A model generated the notes under the pieces. That model saw only the letters and a program-made list of their open reading frames with translations, was not told the origin of the DNA and did no database searches. From Methylocapsa acidiphila B2 (GTDB lineage Bacteria > Pseudomonadota > Alphaproteobacteria > Rhizobiales > Beijerinckiaceae), in the NCBI RefSeq assembly GCF_000427445.1, contig NZ_KE386496.1, forward strand, positions 3,574,004 through 3,638,003: a stretch of DNA of 64,000 nucleotides. Reading direction: 5' to 3'. Numbering within the stretch: the first letter of the stretch is position 1; each line of letters starts with the position of its first letter. Below are positions 10,083-17,657 of this stretch, piece by piece. The position numbers were made by a program, and so were the translations under genes.

Positions 10083-10111
10083 TAGATAGGCGCCCCCTTG
10101 GCAACTGTCAA
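10083..10111 (-). promoter_or_regulatory. groESL promoter, housekeeping sigma type
   Basis: On the minus strand, TTGACA (10111-10106), a 17-base spacer, then TATCTA (10088-10083). The -35 is perfect and the spacing optimal. Transcription would start near 10076, immediately before or within the CIRCE element, so HrcA bound there would block the promoter. An additional RpoH-type promoter was not identified. Confidence 0.85.
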
Positions 10112-10278
10112 GGCGGCGCCTGGCGTCAGGGGATTCCGTAATCCTAAGGGCAAGCGGCGCGATGCGGCGCTAATTCCGGTTTAAGCGGTTCGGCCAAACG
10201 ACCAAGACTGGCCATTCGACGTCTAAAATCGCGTCGGGCGAGCGGCGGTCTCCCGCGCGCGCCCGACGACGAGCCGAC

Positions 10279-10728
10279 TCAGGCGGCCAGAGGAGGAATT
10301 CTAAGCACCTGGCCCGGATAGATCTTGTCCGGATCGGACAGCAGCGGCTTATTGGCTTCGAAGATCACATTATATTGGCCGCCCTTGCCATGGCCATATT
10401 CGGTCTCGGCGATCTTCCAAAGCGTGTCGCCCGATTTGACCGTGTAGAATTTGGATTCCGCGGCGGCCTTGGCCGGCTGCAGATCGTTTTGCACCTTCGC
10501 GACGCCGACCGAATTGCCGATGGCGAGCGCTATTTTCTCGGCCTCCTCGGTGGAGGCGGCGCTTCCGGACAAGATCACCTTGTCGCCCTCGACCTTGATG
10601 TCGGCCTTGGAGACGTCGAGCCCGTGTTTCTCGGCTTCTTTTTTCAACTGCTCAGCGGAAGCAGGGGCCGTTTCGGACGCGCCGATGATCTTCGCGCCGA
10701 CCGATTTGGCAAAGCTCAATAAACCCAT
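10279..10728 (-). CDS. lysM: LysM and BON domain protein (Kbp/YgaU-like)
   Basis: 149 residues. A BON domain spans about residues 21-84 and a LysM domain about 93-146 (K-F-Y-T-V-K-S-G-D-T-L-W-K-I-A). There is no signal peptide. Length, order and the opening M-G-L-L-S-F match E. coli Kbp (YgaU/LysM), a soluble potassium-binding protein; a cell-wall role for the LysM domain has also been assumed for such proteins. Here the K-binding function is inferred from architecture only. A GGAGG site precedes the ATG. Monocistronic. Confidence 0.9.
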   Translation of the reverse strand: MGLLSFAKSVGAKIIGASETAPASAEQLKKEAEKHGLDVSKADIKVEGDKVILSGSAASTEEAEKIALAIGNSVGVAKVQNDLQPAKAAAESKFYTVKSGDTLWKIAETEYGHGKGGQYNVIFEANKPLLSDPDKIYPGQVLRIPPLAA

Positions 10729-11066
10729 TTCTGCACCCTCCTATGTCGAATCCATCGAAAAATCGCGTGCTTGGAATAGAGTTCTGACCTCGCTGTCTAG
10801 AGCCTGGCCGATCCGGCCGGCTGGGAATGAATTTAACAAGCGAATTTTGTAACGTCATAAGAAAAATGGACGATCTATATCCCGTTCTTTGTCGGTTTGA
10901 TTGGGCGGAGCCAGCCTAACCACCGCGTCATGCGGACTCTTGAAGGCTTCCGATGCGTCGAGCTCATTCCGGCGACTCGCCCCCAAACTAGAACGGACGC
11001 CTTGGTCTCAGCTTGAACTTGTCTTAAATCTCTCCGCAATCGATCTCGGGAATCGGATAGAGTTGA
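10729..11066. other. 338-bp divergent intergenic region
   Basis: Separates the divergent lysM (minus) and SDR (plus) genes and must hold both promoters. I found a GGAGG site for lysM but no convincing -35/-10 pair, no repeat and no small open frame worth calling. Confidence 0.4.
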
Positions 11067-11843
11067 ATGAACGCCGGAACCGGCCCGGAGGTTTCCCCCA
11101 TCGCACTGGTGACGGGCGCAGCTAGGCGCATCGGCCTGCGCATTTGCGAGCGCCTCGCGTCGGCGCGTTACGCCGTCGTCCTTCATTGCCGGCCGTCGTC
11201 GCGCGCCGAGGCGGAAGCGGCCGCGGCGCGGATGATCGCCGACGGTGGCCGTGTGAGCGTCCTCGCACGCGACCTCGGCGACGTTTGCGCCCTGGAGCGC
11301 ATGATCGACGAGGCTTCGACCGTTTTTGGGCCGCTCTCTCTTCTCGTCAACAATGCCGCGATTTTCGAGGACGACGCCGCCGCCGATTTCGATCTCGAGC
11401 GCTGGGAGAGGCATTTCGCGATTAATCTCCGCGCGCCGGCAGTCCTCGCGCGCGACTTTGCCCGGCGGCTCCCTGCCGAGGCCGAGGGCGCCATCGTCAA
11501 TGTCATCGATCAAAGGGTCTGGCGCCCGACGCCGCAATTCTTTTCTTATACGTTGAGCAAAACGGCGCTTTGGACGGCCACCCGCACGATGGCGCAAGCC
11601 TTCGCCGCGCGGCGAATCCGCGTCAACGCGGTCGGACCAGGGCCGGTTCTGCCTAATGACGAGCAGGGCGAAGGCGGGTTCTTGCGGGAGGTCGAGGGCC
11701 TGCCATTGCATCGGGCGATTCCGCTCGACGACGTCGCCGACGCCGTCCTCTATCTCGCGCAGGCTCGCAACGTGACCGGCCAGATGATCGCGGTCGACGC
11801 CGGCCAGCATCTCGCATGGCAGACGCCCGACGTCGTGCTCTGA
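11067..11843 (+). CDS. short-chain dehydrogenase/reductase, pteridine-reductase (FolM/PTR1) type
   Basis: 258 residues, classic SDR Rossmann fold. The cofactor loop is T-G-A-A-R-R-I-G (16-23): the Arg-containing TGxxxRxG form that marks NADPH-dependent pteridine reductases such as PTR1 and FolM rather than the usual TGxxxGxG. N-N-A-A-I-F is at 95-100. The catalytic Y161 and K165 sit in Y-T-L-S-K. The position usually held by the catalytic Ser appears to be Asp (V-I-D, about 148), again as in PTR1. A likely reaction is reduction of dihydromonapterin or dihydrofolate, but other NADPH-dependent reductions are possible. No pterin genes are adjacent. The ATG at 11067 is accepted without a strong ribosome binding site. 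Confidence 0.85.
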   Translation: MNAGTGPEVSPIALVTGAARRIGLRICERLASARYAVVLHCRPSSRAEAEAAAARMIADGGRVSVLARDLGDVCALERMIDEASTVFGPLSLLVNNAAIFEDDAAADFDLERWERHFAINLRAPAVLARDFARRLPAEAEGAIVNVIDQRVWRPTPQFFSYTLSKTALWTATRTMAQAFAARRIRVNAVGPGPVLPNDEQGEGGFLREVEGLPLHRAIPLDDVADAVLYLAQARNVTGQMIAVDAGQHLAWQTPDVVL

Positions 11844-11879
11844 CCGAATTGATTTCAGCTCAATTTTTCACAATGCGGC

Positions 11880-12209
11880 CTAATCGGCGCTCGGCAGCCG
11901 CCGCATCGTGAATTCGATTCGGCCGTCGGGAAGCTCGCGCCAGAATTCGACTTCGGTCAGATAGGCGGCCTTCGGATATTTATCGAACCATTCGCGCGCT
12001 TTTTCGCGCGCCTCGGCGCGGGGAAGGACGAAATTTTCGCGCCGCCACGCGCCGCCGCCCGCCCGAGGGTCGTCGGCCGACTGCTCGCGCGCGCGCTTGC
12101 CGAGCCGCCGCGCGACCTCTTGTGGCGTTCGATGTTCCGCGTTCACGGCGCGCTCCCCAGGGCTTTCGTCCCGCATGATAGCGCGGGCGAGCGCAGTTAA
12201 AACCTTCAT
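11880..12209 (-). CDS. hypothetical protein
   Basis: 109 residues, very rich in Arg, Glu and Ala in the first 70 residues, ending in a more ordered stretch with E-V-E-F-W-R-E-L-P-D-G-R-I-E-F-T-M-R-R-L. No signal peptide, membrane segment or known motif. A second ATG at 12176 could be the true start. Convergent with the SDR gene, 36 bases apart. Codon use looks normal for the genome, so it is probably real, but the family is not recognised. Confidence 0.55.
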   Translation of the reverse strand: MKVLTALARAIMRDESPGERAVNAEHRTPQEVARRLGKRAREQSADDPRAGGGAWRRENFVLPRAEAREKAREWFDKYPKAAYLTEVEFWRELPDGRIEFTMRRLPSAD

Positions 12210-12362
12210 GCGCGCGCATTTTTCTCATCTGCGCGCTCCGCCGCGTCCCGTCGACTTCTCAAAATGCGGATAGCTATGGCACGCCGCTTGCTGCGCTGCC
12301 GCGCAGAGCCAGGAAGGGCGAAGATCATCGCGAAGGCCGATCCAAATTAAGGAGTGGTTTCA

Positions 12363-12722
12363 ATGTACGAGAAGGCTTGTGATTTATCCGAGCTGATCGA
12401 AGGCAAATATGATGTCGCGGTCGTAAATCGGACACTCTGCCTCGTGGTCTGGCCGGAAGGCGGGCAACCCCGCGCTTTCCAGGGCATGTGTCCGCATGCG
12501 AAGGAGCCGCTCGCCGACGCGCGGTTCGACGGCAAGAATCTCGAATGCCACCATCATGACTGGCAGTTCGACGGCACGACCGGCAAATGCATCAAGGGCA
12601 AGCCCTGCAGCCTCGCCGAATATCCGCTTAAGGTCGAGGAGGGAGTCGTCTTCATCGACGTCGCCGGCATCGAGCCGAATTACCTCGAGGGACCGCCGAA
12701 ACAGCCGGGCATCATGCGCTAA
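12363..12722 (+). CDS. Rieske [2Fe-2S] ferredoxin
   Basis: 119 residues. The cluster ligands are visible: C43-P-H45 and C62-H-H-H65, i.e. the CxH...CxxH pattern with 16 residues between pairs, as in stand-alone Rieske ferredoxins that feed electrons to oxygenases (TmoC, BphF type). No membrane anchor, so soluble and cytoplasmic, unlike the bc1 Rieske protein. AAGGAG lies nine bases before the ATG; a GTG at 12354 is a possible alternative. No oxygenase or reductase gene is next to it, so the partner is unknown. Confidence 0.88.
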   Translation: MYEKACDLSELIEGKYDVAVVNRTLCLVVWPEGGQPRAFQGMCPHAKEPLADARFDGKNLECHHHDWQFDGTTGKCIKGKPCSLAEYPLKVEEGVVFIDVAGIEPNYLEGPPKQPGIMR

Positions 12723-12763
12723 GGCATGATCCAAAGAGGTTGTTCGGCTTTTTCGATCAGAAC
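12723..12763. repeat. interspersed palindromic element, copy 2 (degenerate)
   Basis: GGCATGATCC followed by AAAGAGG and GGCTTTTTCGATC: the same layout as 7069-7103 with decayed arms. It fills most of the spacer between the convergent Rieske and cca genes, immediately after the Rieske stop, and might act as a weak terminator. Confidence 0.45.
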
Positions 12764-12786
12764 ACGCCGCCTATGCCGTGTCGCCC

Positions 12787-14073
12787 TCACGGTGTGATGC
12801 GAGGCTGTCGCTTGGCCGAAGCGATAGCATCGTCGAGCAGCCGCGCCAGGCTTCCCGGATCTTCCGGGAAGCCTGCAGCGACCCACTGATCCTCTAGGCT
12901 TTTCAACATTTCGCCAATGACTTTTCCGGCGGCGAGGCCCCGCGCCATGAGATCCGCGCCCGAAAACGGCAGGTGCGGCGCCGGGACGTCATGCAGAAAG
13001 CCGCGCGCGGCCTCCCATGCCGCGGCGTCGGGGGCGCGCGCCTCGGCCTCCGCCAGCGTGCAGGCGTCGAGCGCGGCGCGACGGCCGTGGCGATAGAGCA
13101 GGCGGCGGAGATCGCTAGGCTCGGGCGGCGCCTCCGCGCCGTGCAACGCGACGCCGGCGATGGCGGCGGCTTCGAGACGGCCGAATTCCGCATTGGATAG
13201 GCGTAGGCGCTCGCGCAGCCGCAAAGCGTCTTCGGTGACGTAAAGACAAACGGCCGCGAGGCGCAAAAGCGGGTCTGGCGGGCTCGGGACGATGGCCGCG
13301 GCGCGCCGCAGCCGGGCTGGATTGGGCGCAGAAGCCAGGAGCGGCCCGAGAAGGCCCGCGGCGCAAATCTCGGAGCAGACCTCAGCGGCCCGGCGCGCGC
13401 AGAGAAGCTTGAGGGTCTCGGTCCGAACTCTTTCGCGCGACAGCGAGGCCAGACCATCGCGCTCGCGCATGGCGGCTGCGAGCCCTGCGGGGTCGAGCGG
13501 CCCTTCGCCGAATTCCGCGGAGAATCGGAAGAACCGCAGGATGCGCAAATAATCCTCGCGGATGCGGCGCGTCGGCTCGCCGATGAAGCGAATCTTTCGC
13601 GCTGCTATGTCGTCGAGCCCGCCGACGTAATCATGGAGCCGTCCGTCTCGCCCCATGGAGAGCGCGTTCATCGTGAAATCACGCCGTAAGGCGTCGATCT
13701 CGAAATCGCGGCCGAAACGCACCTTGGCGCGGCGTCCGTCTGTCTCGACGTCCTCGCGCAGACTGGTGACCTCGAAACTCTGGCCGTCGACGAGAAGGGT
13801 CACGGTGCCATGATCGATTCCGGTGGGGATGCAGCGCAGGCCCGCCGCCTTCGCGCGCGCCGTCACCGTCTCGGGGTCGGCTGTGGTCGCGAGATCGATT
13901 TCATGAACGTTGCGCGCAAAAAGCGCATTGCGCAGGGCGCCTCCGACGATCCTCGTTTCATCGCCGTCCCGATCGATCGCGTCGAGGATCTGAATCAGCG
14001 CGGGGTCGCGCAGCAGAACGGTCGCGGCTTCCGGCGCGGGGATCCCGGCGCAGTCGTCGTCGCGCCGGCTCAT
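12787..14073 (-). CDS. cca: CCA tRNA nucleotidyltransferase / poly(A) polymerase family
   Basis: 428 residues from the ATG at 14073. A class II nucleotidyltransferase that adds or repairs the 3' CCA of tRNA. The head domain shows G-G-A-L-R (44-48) and, at the usual DxD metal site, E-I-D (58-60), so the first acid is Glu rather than Asp. R-R-D-F-T-M-N-A-L is the conserved motif B and E-D-Y-L-R-I-L-R-F-F-R-F the neck motif. In some genomes separate enzymes add the CC and the A; one full-length gene here does not decide this. The frame remains open further upstream, but that part overlaps the next gene. The start overlaps the DUF6111 stop by four bases. Confidence 0.9.
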   Translation of the reverse strand: MSRRDDDCAGIPAPEAATVLLRDPALIQILDAIDRDGDETRIVGGALRNALFARNVHEIDLATTADPETVTARAKAAGLRCIPTGIDHGTVTLLVDGQSFEVTSLREDVETDGRRAKVRFGRDFEIDALRRDFTMNALSMGRDGRLHDYVGGLDDIAARKIRFIGEPTRRIREDYLRILRFFRFSAEFGEGPLDPAGLAAAMRERDGLASLSRERVRTETLKLLCARRAAEVCSEICAAGLLGPLLASAPNPARLRRAAAIVPSPPDPLLRLAAVCLYVTEDALRLRERLRLSNAEFGRLEAAAIAGVALHGAEAPPEPSDLRRLLYRHGRRAALDACTLAEAEARAPDAAAWEAARGFLHDVPAPHLPFSGADLMARGLAAGKVIGEMLKSLEDQWVAAGFPEDPGSLARLLDDAIASAKRQPRITP

Positions 14074-14330
14074 TGCAGGCGGCCCGGAACCAGCCTGCCA
14101 TTTTCGATATGGGCGGGGACATAGGCGCCTTCGTGCCGTACCGCGAAAACGCCGAAGGCGATCATGCCGGCTGCGGCGATCGCGAGCCCCGCAAGGAACA
14201 GCGACGCGACGGCGCTCTGAGTCCAATGGTCGACGGCGAACGGATAGTTTCGGCGCAGCGCGAGATAGATCACATAGGCGACGAAGGGGGAGACGAACAA
14301 AAGCGCCGGCTCCAGCATGATCCGCCACAT
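14070..14330 (-). CDS. DUF6111-like small membrane protein
   Basis: 86 residues with two hydrophobic helices (about 5-25 and 38-62) and a conserved-looking tail G-A-Y-V-P-A-H-I-E-N-G-R-L-V-P-G. This pattern, and its position directly upstream of cca and downstream of a NUDIX hydrolase, fit the Rhizobiales family I know as DUF6111. Function unknown. It overlaps cca by four bases, and its first base is the last base of the preceding gene's stop codon. Confidence 0.75.
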   Translation of the reverse strand: MWRIMLEPALLFVSPFVAYVIYLALRRNYPFAVDHWTQSAVASLFLAGLAIAAAGMIAFGVFAVRHEGAYVPAHIENGRLVPGRLQ

Positions 14331-15016
14331 CAGCCATAAAGCCTTTCATAGAGATTGCGGAGAATCCCCGCTGTCGCGCCCCAAATATAGCGCTCGCCAT
14401 AAGGCATTGCATAAAAATGGCGTATCTTTCCCGCGAACTCGCGCGACCCGCGGAAATGATTGGCGGCGTCCATCAAAAAGGCGAAGGGCACCTCGAAGGC
14501 CTCCGCGACCTCGTGAAAATTGATCTCGAGCGCGAGCGGCGGCGTCACCTTGGCGACCACCGGAAGGATGCGAAAGCCGGTGCCGGTCCAAAGCGGATCG
14601 AGATAGCCGAGCGGCTCGACCCGTCCGCGGTCGAGGCCGATCTCCTCATGGGCCTCGCGCAGCGCCGCGGCGATCGGGCTTTCGTCCTGCGCGTCGATCT
14701 TTCCACCGGGAAAAGCGATCTGGCCGGAATGCGCGCGCAAGGCGGCTGCCCTGAGGGTCAGAATGACGCTCACCTGGCCTGGATGATCGACCAATCCGAC
14801 GAGGACCGCCGCCGGCCGGGCGCCCGAAAAATGCAGCGGGTCTCCGCCCGGCTCATTGGGCGCGGCTTCGCCGAGAGCGATGAGGCTCTCGCGGCTCGCG
14901 CATTCAGGCTCCAGCGAAAGCCGCGATCTGATGCGGTCGAAGACGAGCTCCGGCGCAAAGCGCGCTTCAGGCGGATTGGCGGCCAAAGTTGGGTCCCTCG
15001 TGGTTTTCGCCCTCAT
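14330..15016 (-). CDS. NUDIX hydrolase, CoA pyrophosphatase (NudL) type
   Basis: 228 residues from the ATG at 15016. The NUDIX box is complete: G-G-K-I-D-A-Q-D-E-S-P followed by A-A-L-R-E-A-H-E-E-I-G-L, fitting Gx5Ex7REUxEExGU. Just before it, L-R-A-A-A-L-R-A-H-S-G-Q-I-A-F-P-G-G fits the extra UPF0035 motif of enzymes that cleave coenzyme A to 4'-phosphopantetheine and ADP. The frame is open to 15115, but that stretch is Arg/Ser-rich and lies inside the DUF1285 gene. The accepted start still overlaps that gene by 50 bases, consistent with tight coupling in this operon. Confidence 0.88.
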   Translation of the reverse strand: MRAKTTRDPTLAANPPEARFAPELVFDRIRSRLSLEPECASRESLIALGEAAPNEPGGDPLHFSGARPAAVLVGLVDHPGQVSVILTLRAAALRAHSGQIAFPGGKIDAQDESPIAAALREAHEEIGLDRGRVEPLGYLDPLWTGTGFRILPVVAKVTPPLALEINFHEVAEAFEVPFAFLMDAANHFRGSREFAGKIRHFYAMPYGERYIWGATAGILRNLYERLYG

Positions 15017-15527
15017 CTTTCGGTTGCTCCTTGCCTTCCATGGGGAAGAAGGCTCCCGCCGAGGCCACGCCGAAGCAAAGCGCGCCCTCATGCCGCCGGA
15101 ACTCGCCAAGCGCAATGAGATCGAGCGACAGAGCCCGCGTCGCGAGCGCCCACAGATCGGGGCGAACCTGGATATAAGGCTTCACGCCCCCTGCTTCGCC
15201 GGTCTCGAAACGAATCGGATGGGCGGCGTCGGCGGTGACCCAATCATCGACATTGGTGCGAAACCGCAGGACTTGCCCGGAATCTTCCGTCGTCACAGTC
15301 ATCTCCACGGCGATGAAAGGCGCGTCCTCGACGACGATCCTGACGCGCTCCACCGGGGTCGCGAGAACGTAACCGTCGGCCTCCTTGCGAAGGATGGTCG
15401 AGAATAGGCGGACGAGCTCGGGCCGGTTGATCCGGCCGCCTTGGTGGAACCATGAGCCGTCACGCGCGATTCGCATGTCGATCTCGCCGCAGAAAGGCGG
15501 CTCATTCGTCGCGCGGTCGTCGCCCAT
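14967..15527 (-). CDS. DUF1285 domain-containing protein
   Basis: 186 residues. Contains the DUF1285 pattern D-G-S-W-F-H-Q-G-G-R-I-N-R-P-E-L-V-R-L-F, then Y-V-L-A-T-P-V-E and V-D-D-W-V-T-A-D. Function of the family is not known. It is the first gene of the four-gene minus-strand operon with NUDIX, DUF6111 and cca; in Rhizobiales a MoxR gene commonly lies divergently upstream, as it does here (15712). Confidence 0.85.
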   Translation of the reverse strand: MGDDRATNEPPFCGEIDMRIARDGSWFHQGGRINRPELVRLFSTILRKEADGYVLATPVERVRIVVEDAPFIAVEMTVTTEDSGQVLRFRTNVDDWVTADAAHPIRFETGEAGGVKPYIQVRPDLWALATRALSLDLIALGEFRRHEGALCFGVASAGAFFPMEGKEQPKDEGENHEGPNFGRQSA

Positions 15528-15711
15528 GAAAAGCCCTGCCTCCGCTTGTCGCCGTCCGCGCGCGGCGCGCCGCCGGCGAAAGCCCTCAATCCGACGCGAT
15601 CCTGCGAGATCCGAATGGACAACGCGATTTTGACGCGCAATCTAATGGGCTATAAGCGAAAGGAAAGCATTCGGCTTTCTTCGCGGCGGCCGCATGGAAA
15701 GGCGAGACCAC

Positions 15712-16713
15712 ATGCCGGAAGCAGTCACAGCTTCGTTTGAAGACGCCGTCGCCCGAACCGCCGAGACCGCGCTGGAGCGAATCGCCGCAGCGCGCGCCTC
15801 GATCGAGACCGTCATCTTCGGCCAGGCGGAAGTCGTCGAGCAGAGCCTCGTCACGCTCTTGTCCGGCGGCCATGGCCTGCTCGTCGGCGCGCCGGGCCTC
15901 GCCAAGACGAAGCTCGTCGAAACCTTAGGCATTGCGCTCGGCCTGGACGCGCGGCGCGTCCAATTCACGCCTGATCTCATGCCGGCCGATATTCTCGGCT
16001 CGGAAGTCTTGGAGGAGGCGGCCGATCGGCGGCGGAGCTTCCGCTTTATCCGAGGCCCGATCTTCGCCCAATTGCTGATGGCCGATGAGATCAACCGCGC
16101 GAGCCCGCGCACGCAATCGGCGCTTCTGCAGGCGATGCAGGAATATCATGTCTCTGTCGCCGGCGAGCGCCACGATCTGCCGCAGCCTTTTCATGTGCTG
16201 GCGACGCAAAACCCGCTCGAGCAGGAGGGAACCTATCCTCTGCCCGAAGCCCAGCTCGACCGTTTCCTCATGCAGATCGACGTCGCCTATCCGGACCGCG
16301 CCTCTGAACGGCGCATCCTGATCGAGACGACCGGCGACGCGCAGGCCCAGGCGAAGCGCGCCATGACCGCCGAAGATCTGATCGCGACCCAGCGCCTCGT
16401 GCGTCGCCTGCCAGTGGGCGAGAGCGTCATCGAGGCCATCCTCGACATCGTCCGCGCGGCTCGTCCGGACGACGGCGATCCTGCGATCGCGAAGCATGTC
16501 GCCTGGGGGCCTGGACCGCGCGCCGCGCAGGCCTTGATGCTCGCCACCCGCGCCCGCGCGCTGCTTGCCGGGCGGCTGTCGCCTTCGCTCGAGGATGTCG
16601 CGGCGCTCGCCACGCCCGTTCTGAAGCACCGCATGGCTTTGACCTTCGCCGCTCGCGCCGAGGGGGAGACCGTCGCGAGCCTCGTCGCCAAATTGACGAG
16701 CCGGCTCGGCTGA
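15712..16713 (+). CDS. MoxR-family AAA+ ATPase
   Basis: 333 residues from the ATG at 15712, which has a GGAAAGGCGAG stretch before it; the in-frame ATG at 15694 lacks one. Walker A is G-A-P-G-L-A-K-T-K, Walker B L-L-M-A-D-E-I-N-R, followed by the MoxR hallmark S-P-R-T-Q-S-A-L-L-Q-A-M-Q-E. MoxR ATPases act as chaperones, often on VWA or metalloproteins, and pair with DUF58 and VWA membrane proteins. Here the DUF58 gene follows after two bases, so they form one functional unit. Whether this helps activate a dehydrogenase, as the name-giving moxR does, or serves envelope integrity is not shown. Confidence 0.93.
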   Translation: MPEAVTASFEDAVARTAETALERIAAARASIETVIFGQAEVVEQSLVTLLSGGHGLLVGAPGLAKTKLVETLGIALGLDARRVQFTPDLMPADILGSEVLEEAADRRRSFRFIRGPIFAQLLMADEINRASPRTQSALLQAMQEYHVSVAGERHDLPQPFHVLATQNPLEQEGTYPLPEAQLDRFLMQIDVAYPDRASERRILIETTGDAQAQAKRAMTAEDLIATQRLVRRLPVGESVIEAILDIVRAARPDDGDPAIAKHVAWGPGPRAAQALMLATRARALLAGRLSPSLEDVAALATPVLKHRMALTFAARAEGETVASLVAKLTSRLG

Positions 16714-16715
16714 TC

Positions 16716-17657
16716 ATGGCGCAGGCGCGCGTGCTCGCAAAAGAGGAAGGCCGGATCGGGGCGCGCCAGCTGAACGAGGCGCTTCTGCTCGCACGGCGCT
16801 TTCCGGGCTTGCTCGTCGCCGCAAAGGAGGTCGCCGCGAGCGTCATGCATGGCGTGCACGGGCGGCGACGCGCGGGCTCAGGCGAAACCTTCTGGCAATT
16901 TCGACCGTTCGTTTCCGGCGAAGCCGCGAACAGGATCGATTGGCGCCGCTCCGCCATGGACGACCGGCTCTATGTTCGCGAGCGGGAATGGGAGGCGGCC
17001 CACACGGTCATGGTCTGGATCGACCGCTCGGCCTCGATGAGATTCTCCTCGCAGCTCGCCTTGCAGCCGAAGATCGACCGCGCGTTGGTCCTCGGGCTCG
17101 CGGCGGCCGATCTTCTGACTCGCGGCGGCGAACGCGTCGGCTTGCTCGGACTGACGCGCCCCATAGCCGCCCGCGACGTCGTCGAGCGCTTCGCCGAAGT
17201 TTTGCTGCGGGAGGAGTGCGCGGGCGATTTCCGGCCGGCGGAGCTTCCGCCGGCGGCGCGCTTGCCCCGCAACGCCCAGGCTATCCTGATCGGCGATTTT
17301 CTGAGCGAGCCCCGCGACGTCGCCGCCGCGATCGAGACCTTGAGCGGCGGCGGCGCACAGGGCCATCTCGTTATGATCGCCGATCCGGTCGAGGAGACTT
17401 TTCCTTTTTCCGGGCATACGGAGTTCCTCGACGTCGATTCCACCGCGCGGCTGCGCGTCGGCCGGGCGGAGGCGTTTCGTGACGCCTATGTCCGCCGCTT
17501 GGCCGCCCATCGCGACGCCGTTCGGGCGGCGGCGCGCGCGCGCGGATGGAGCTTGATGCTGCATCGGACGGACCGGCCGGCTTCCGAGGCTCTTCTGGCC
17601 TTGCGCATGCATCTCGAAGCTTGTCGCGATCCTGCGCTGCGAGGTTCGCCCTCCTGA
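16716..17657 (+). CDS. DUF58 domain-containing protein
   Basis: 313 residues. The DUF58 signature is at about 69-80, E-A-A-N-R-I-D-W-R-R-S-A, followed by R-L-Y-V-R-E-R-E-W-E and a VWA-like strand with M-V-W-I-D-R-S-A-S-M, which resembles a DxSxS MIDAS motif with R in place of the residue after D. No membrane helices, so presumably cytosolic, working with the MoxR ATPase. Its stop shares one base with the start of the next gene. Confidence 0.9.
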   Translation: MAQARVLAKEEGRIGARQLNEALLLARRFPGLLVAAKEVAASVMHGVHGRRRAGSGETFWQFRPFVSGEAANRIDWRRSAMDDRLYVREREWEAAHTVMVWIDRSASMRFSSQLALQPKIDRALVLGLAAADLLTRGGERVGLLGLTRPIAARDVVERFAEVLLREECAGDFRPAELPPAARLPRNAQAILIGDFLSEPRDVAAAIETLSGGGAQGHLVMIADPVEETFPFSGHTEFLDVDSTARLRVGRAEAFRDAYVRRLAAHRDAVRAAARARGWSLMLHRTDRPASEALLALRMHLEACRDPALRGSPS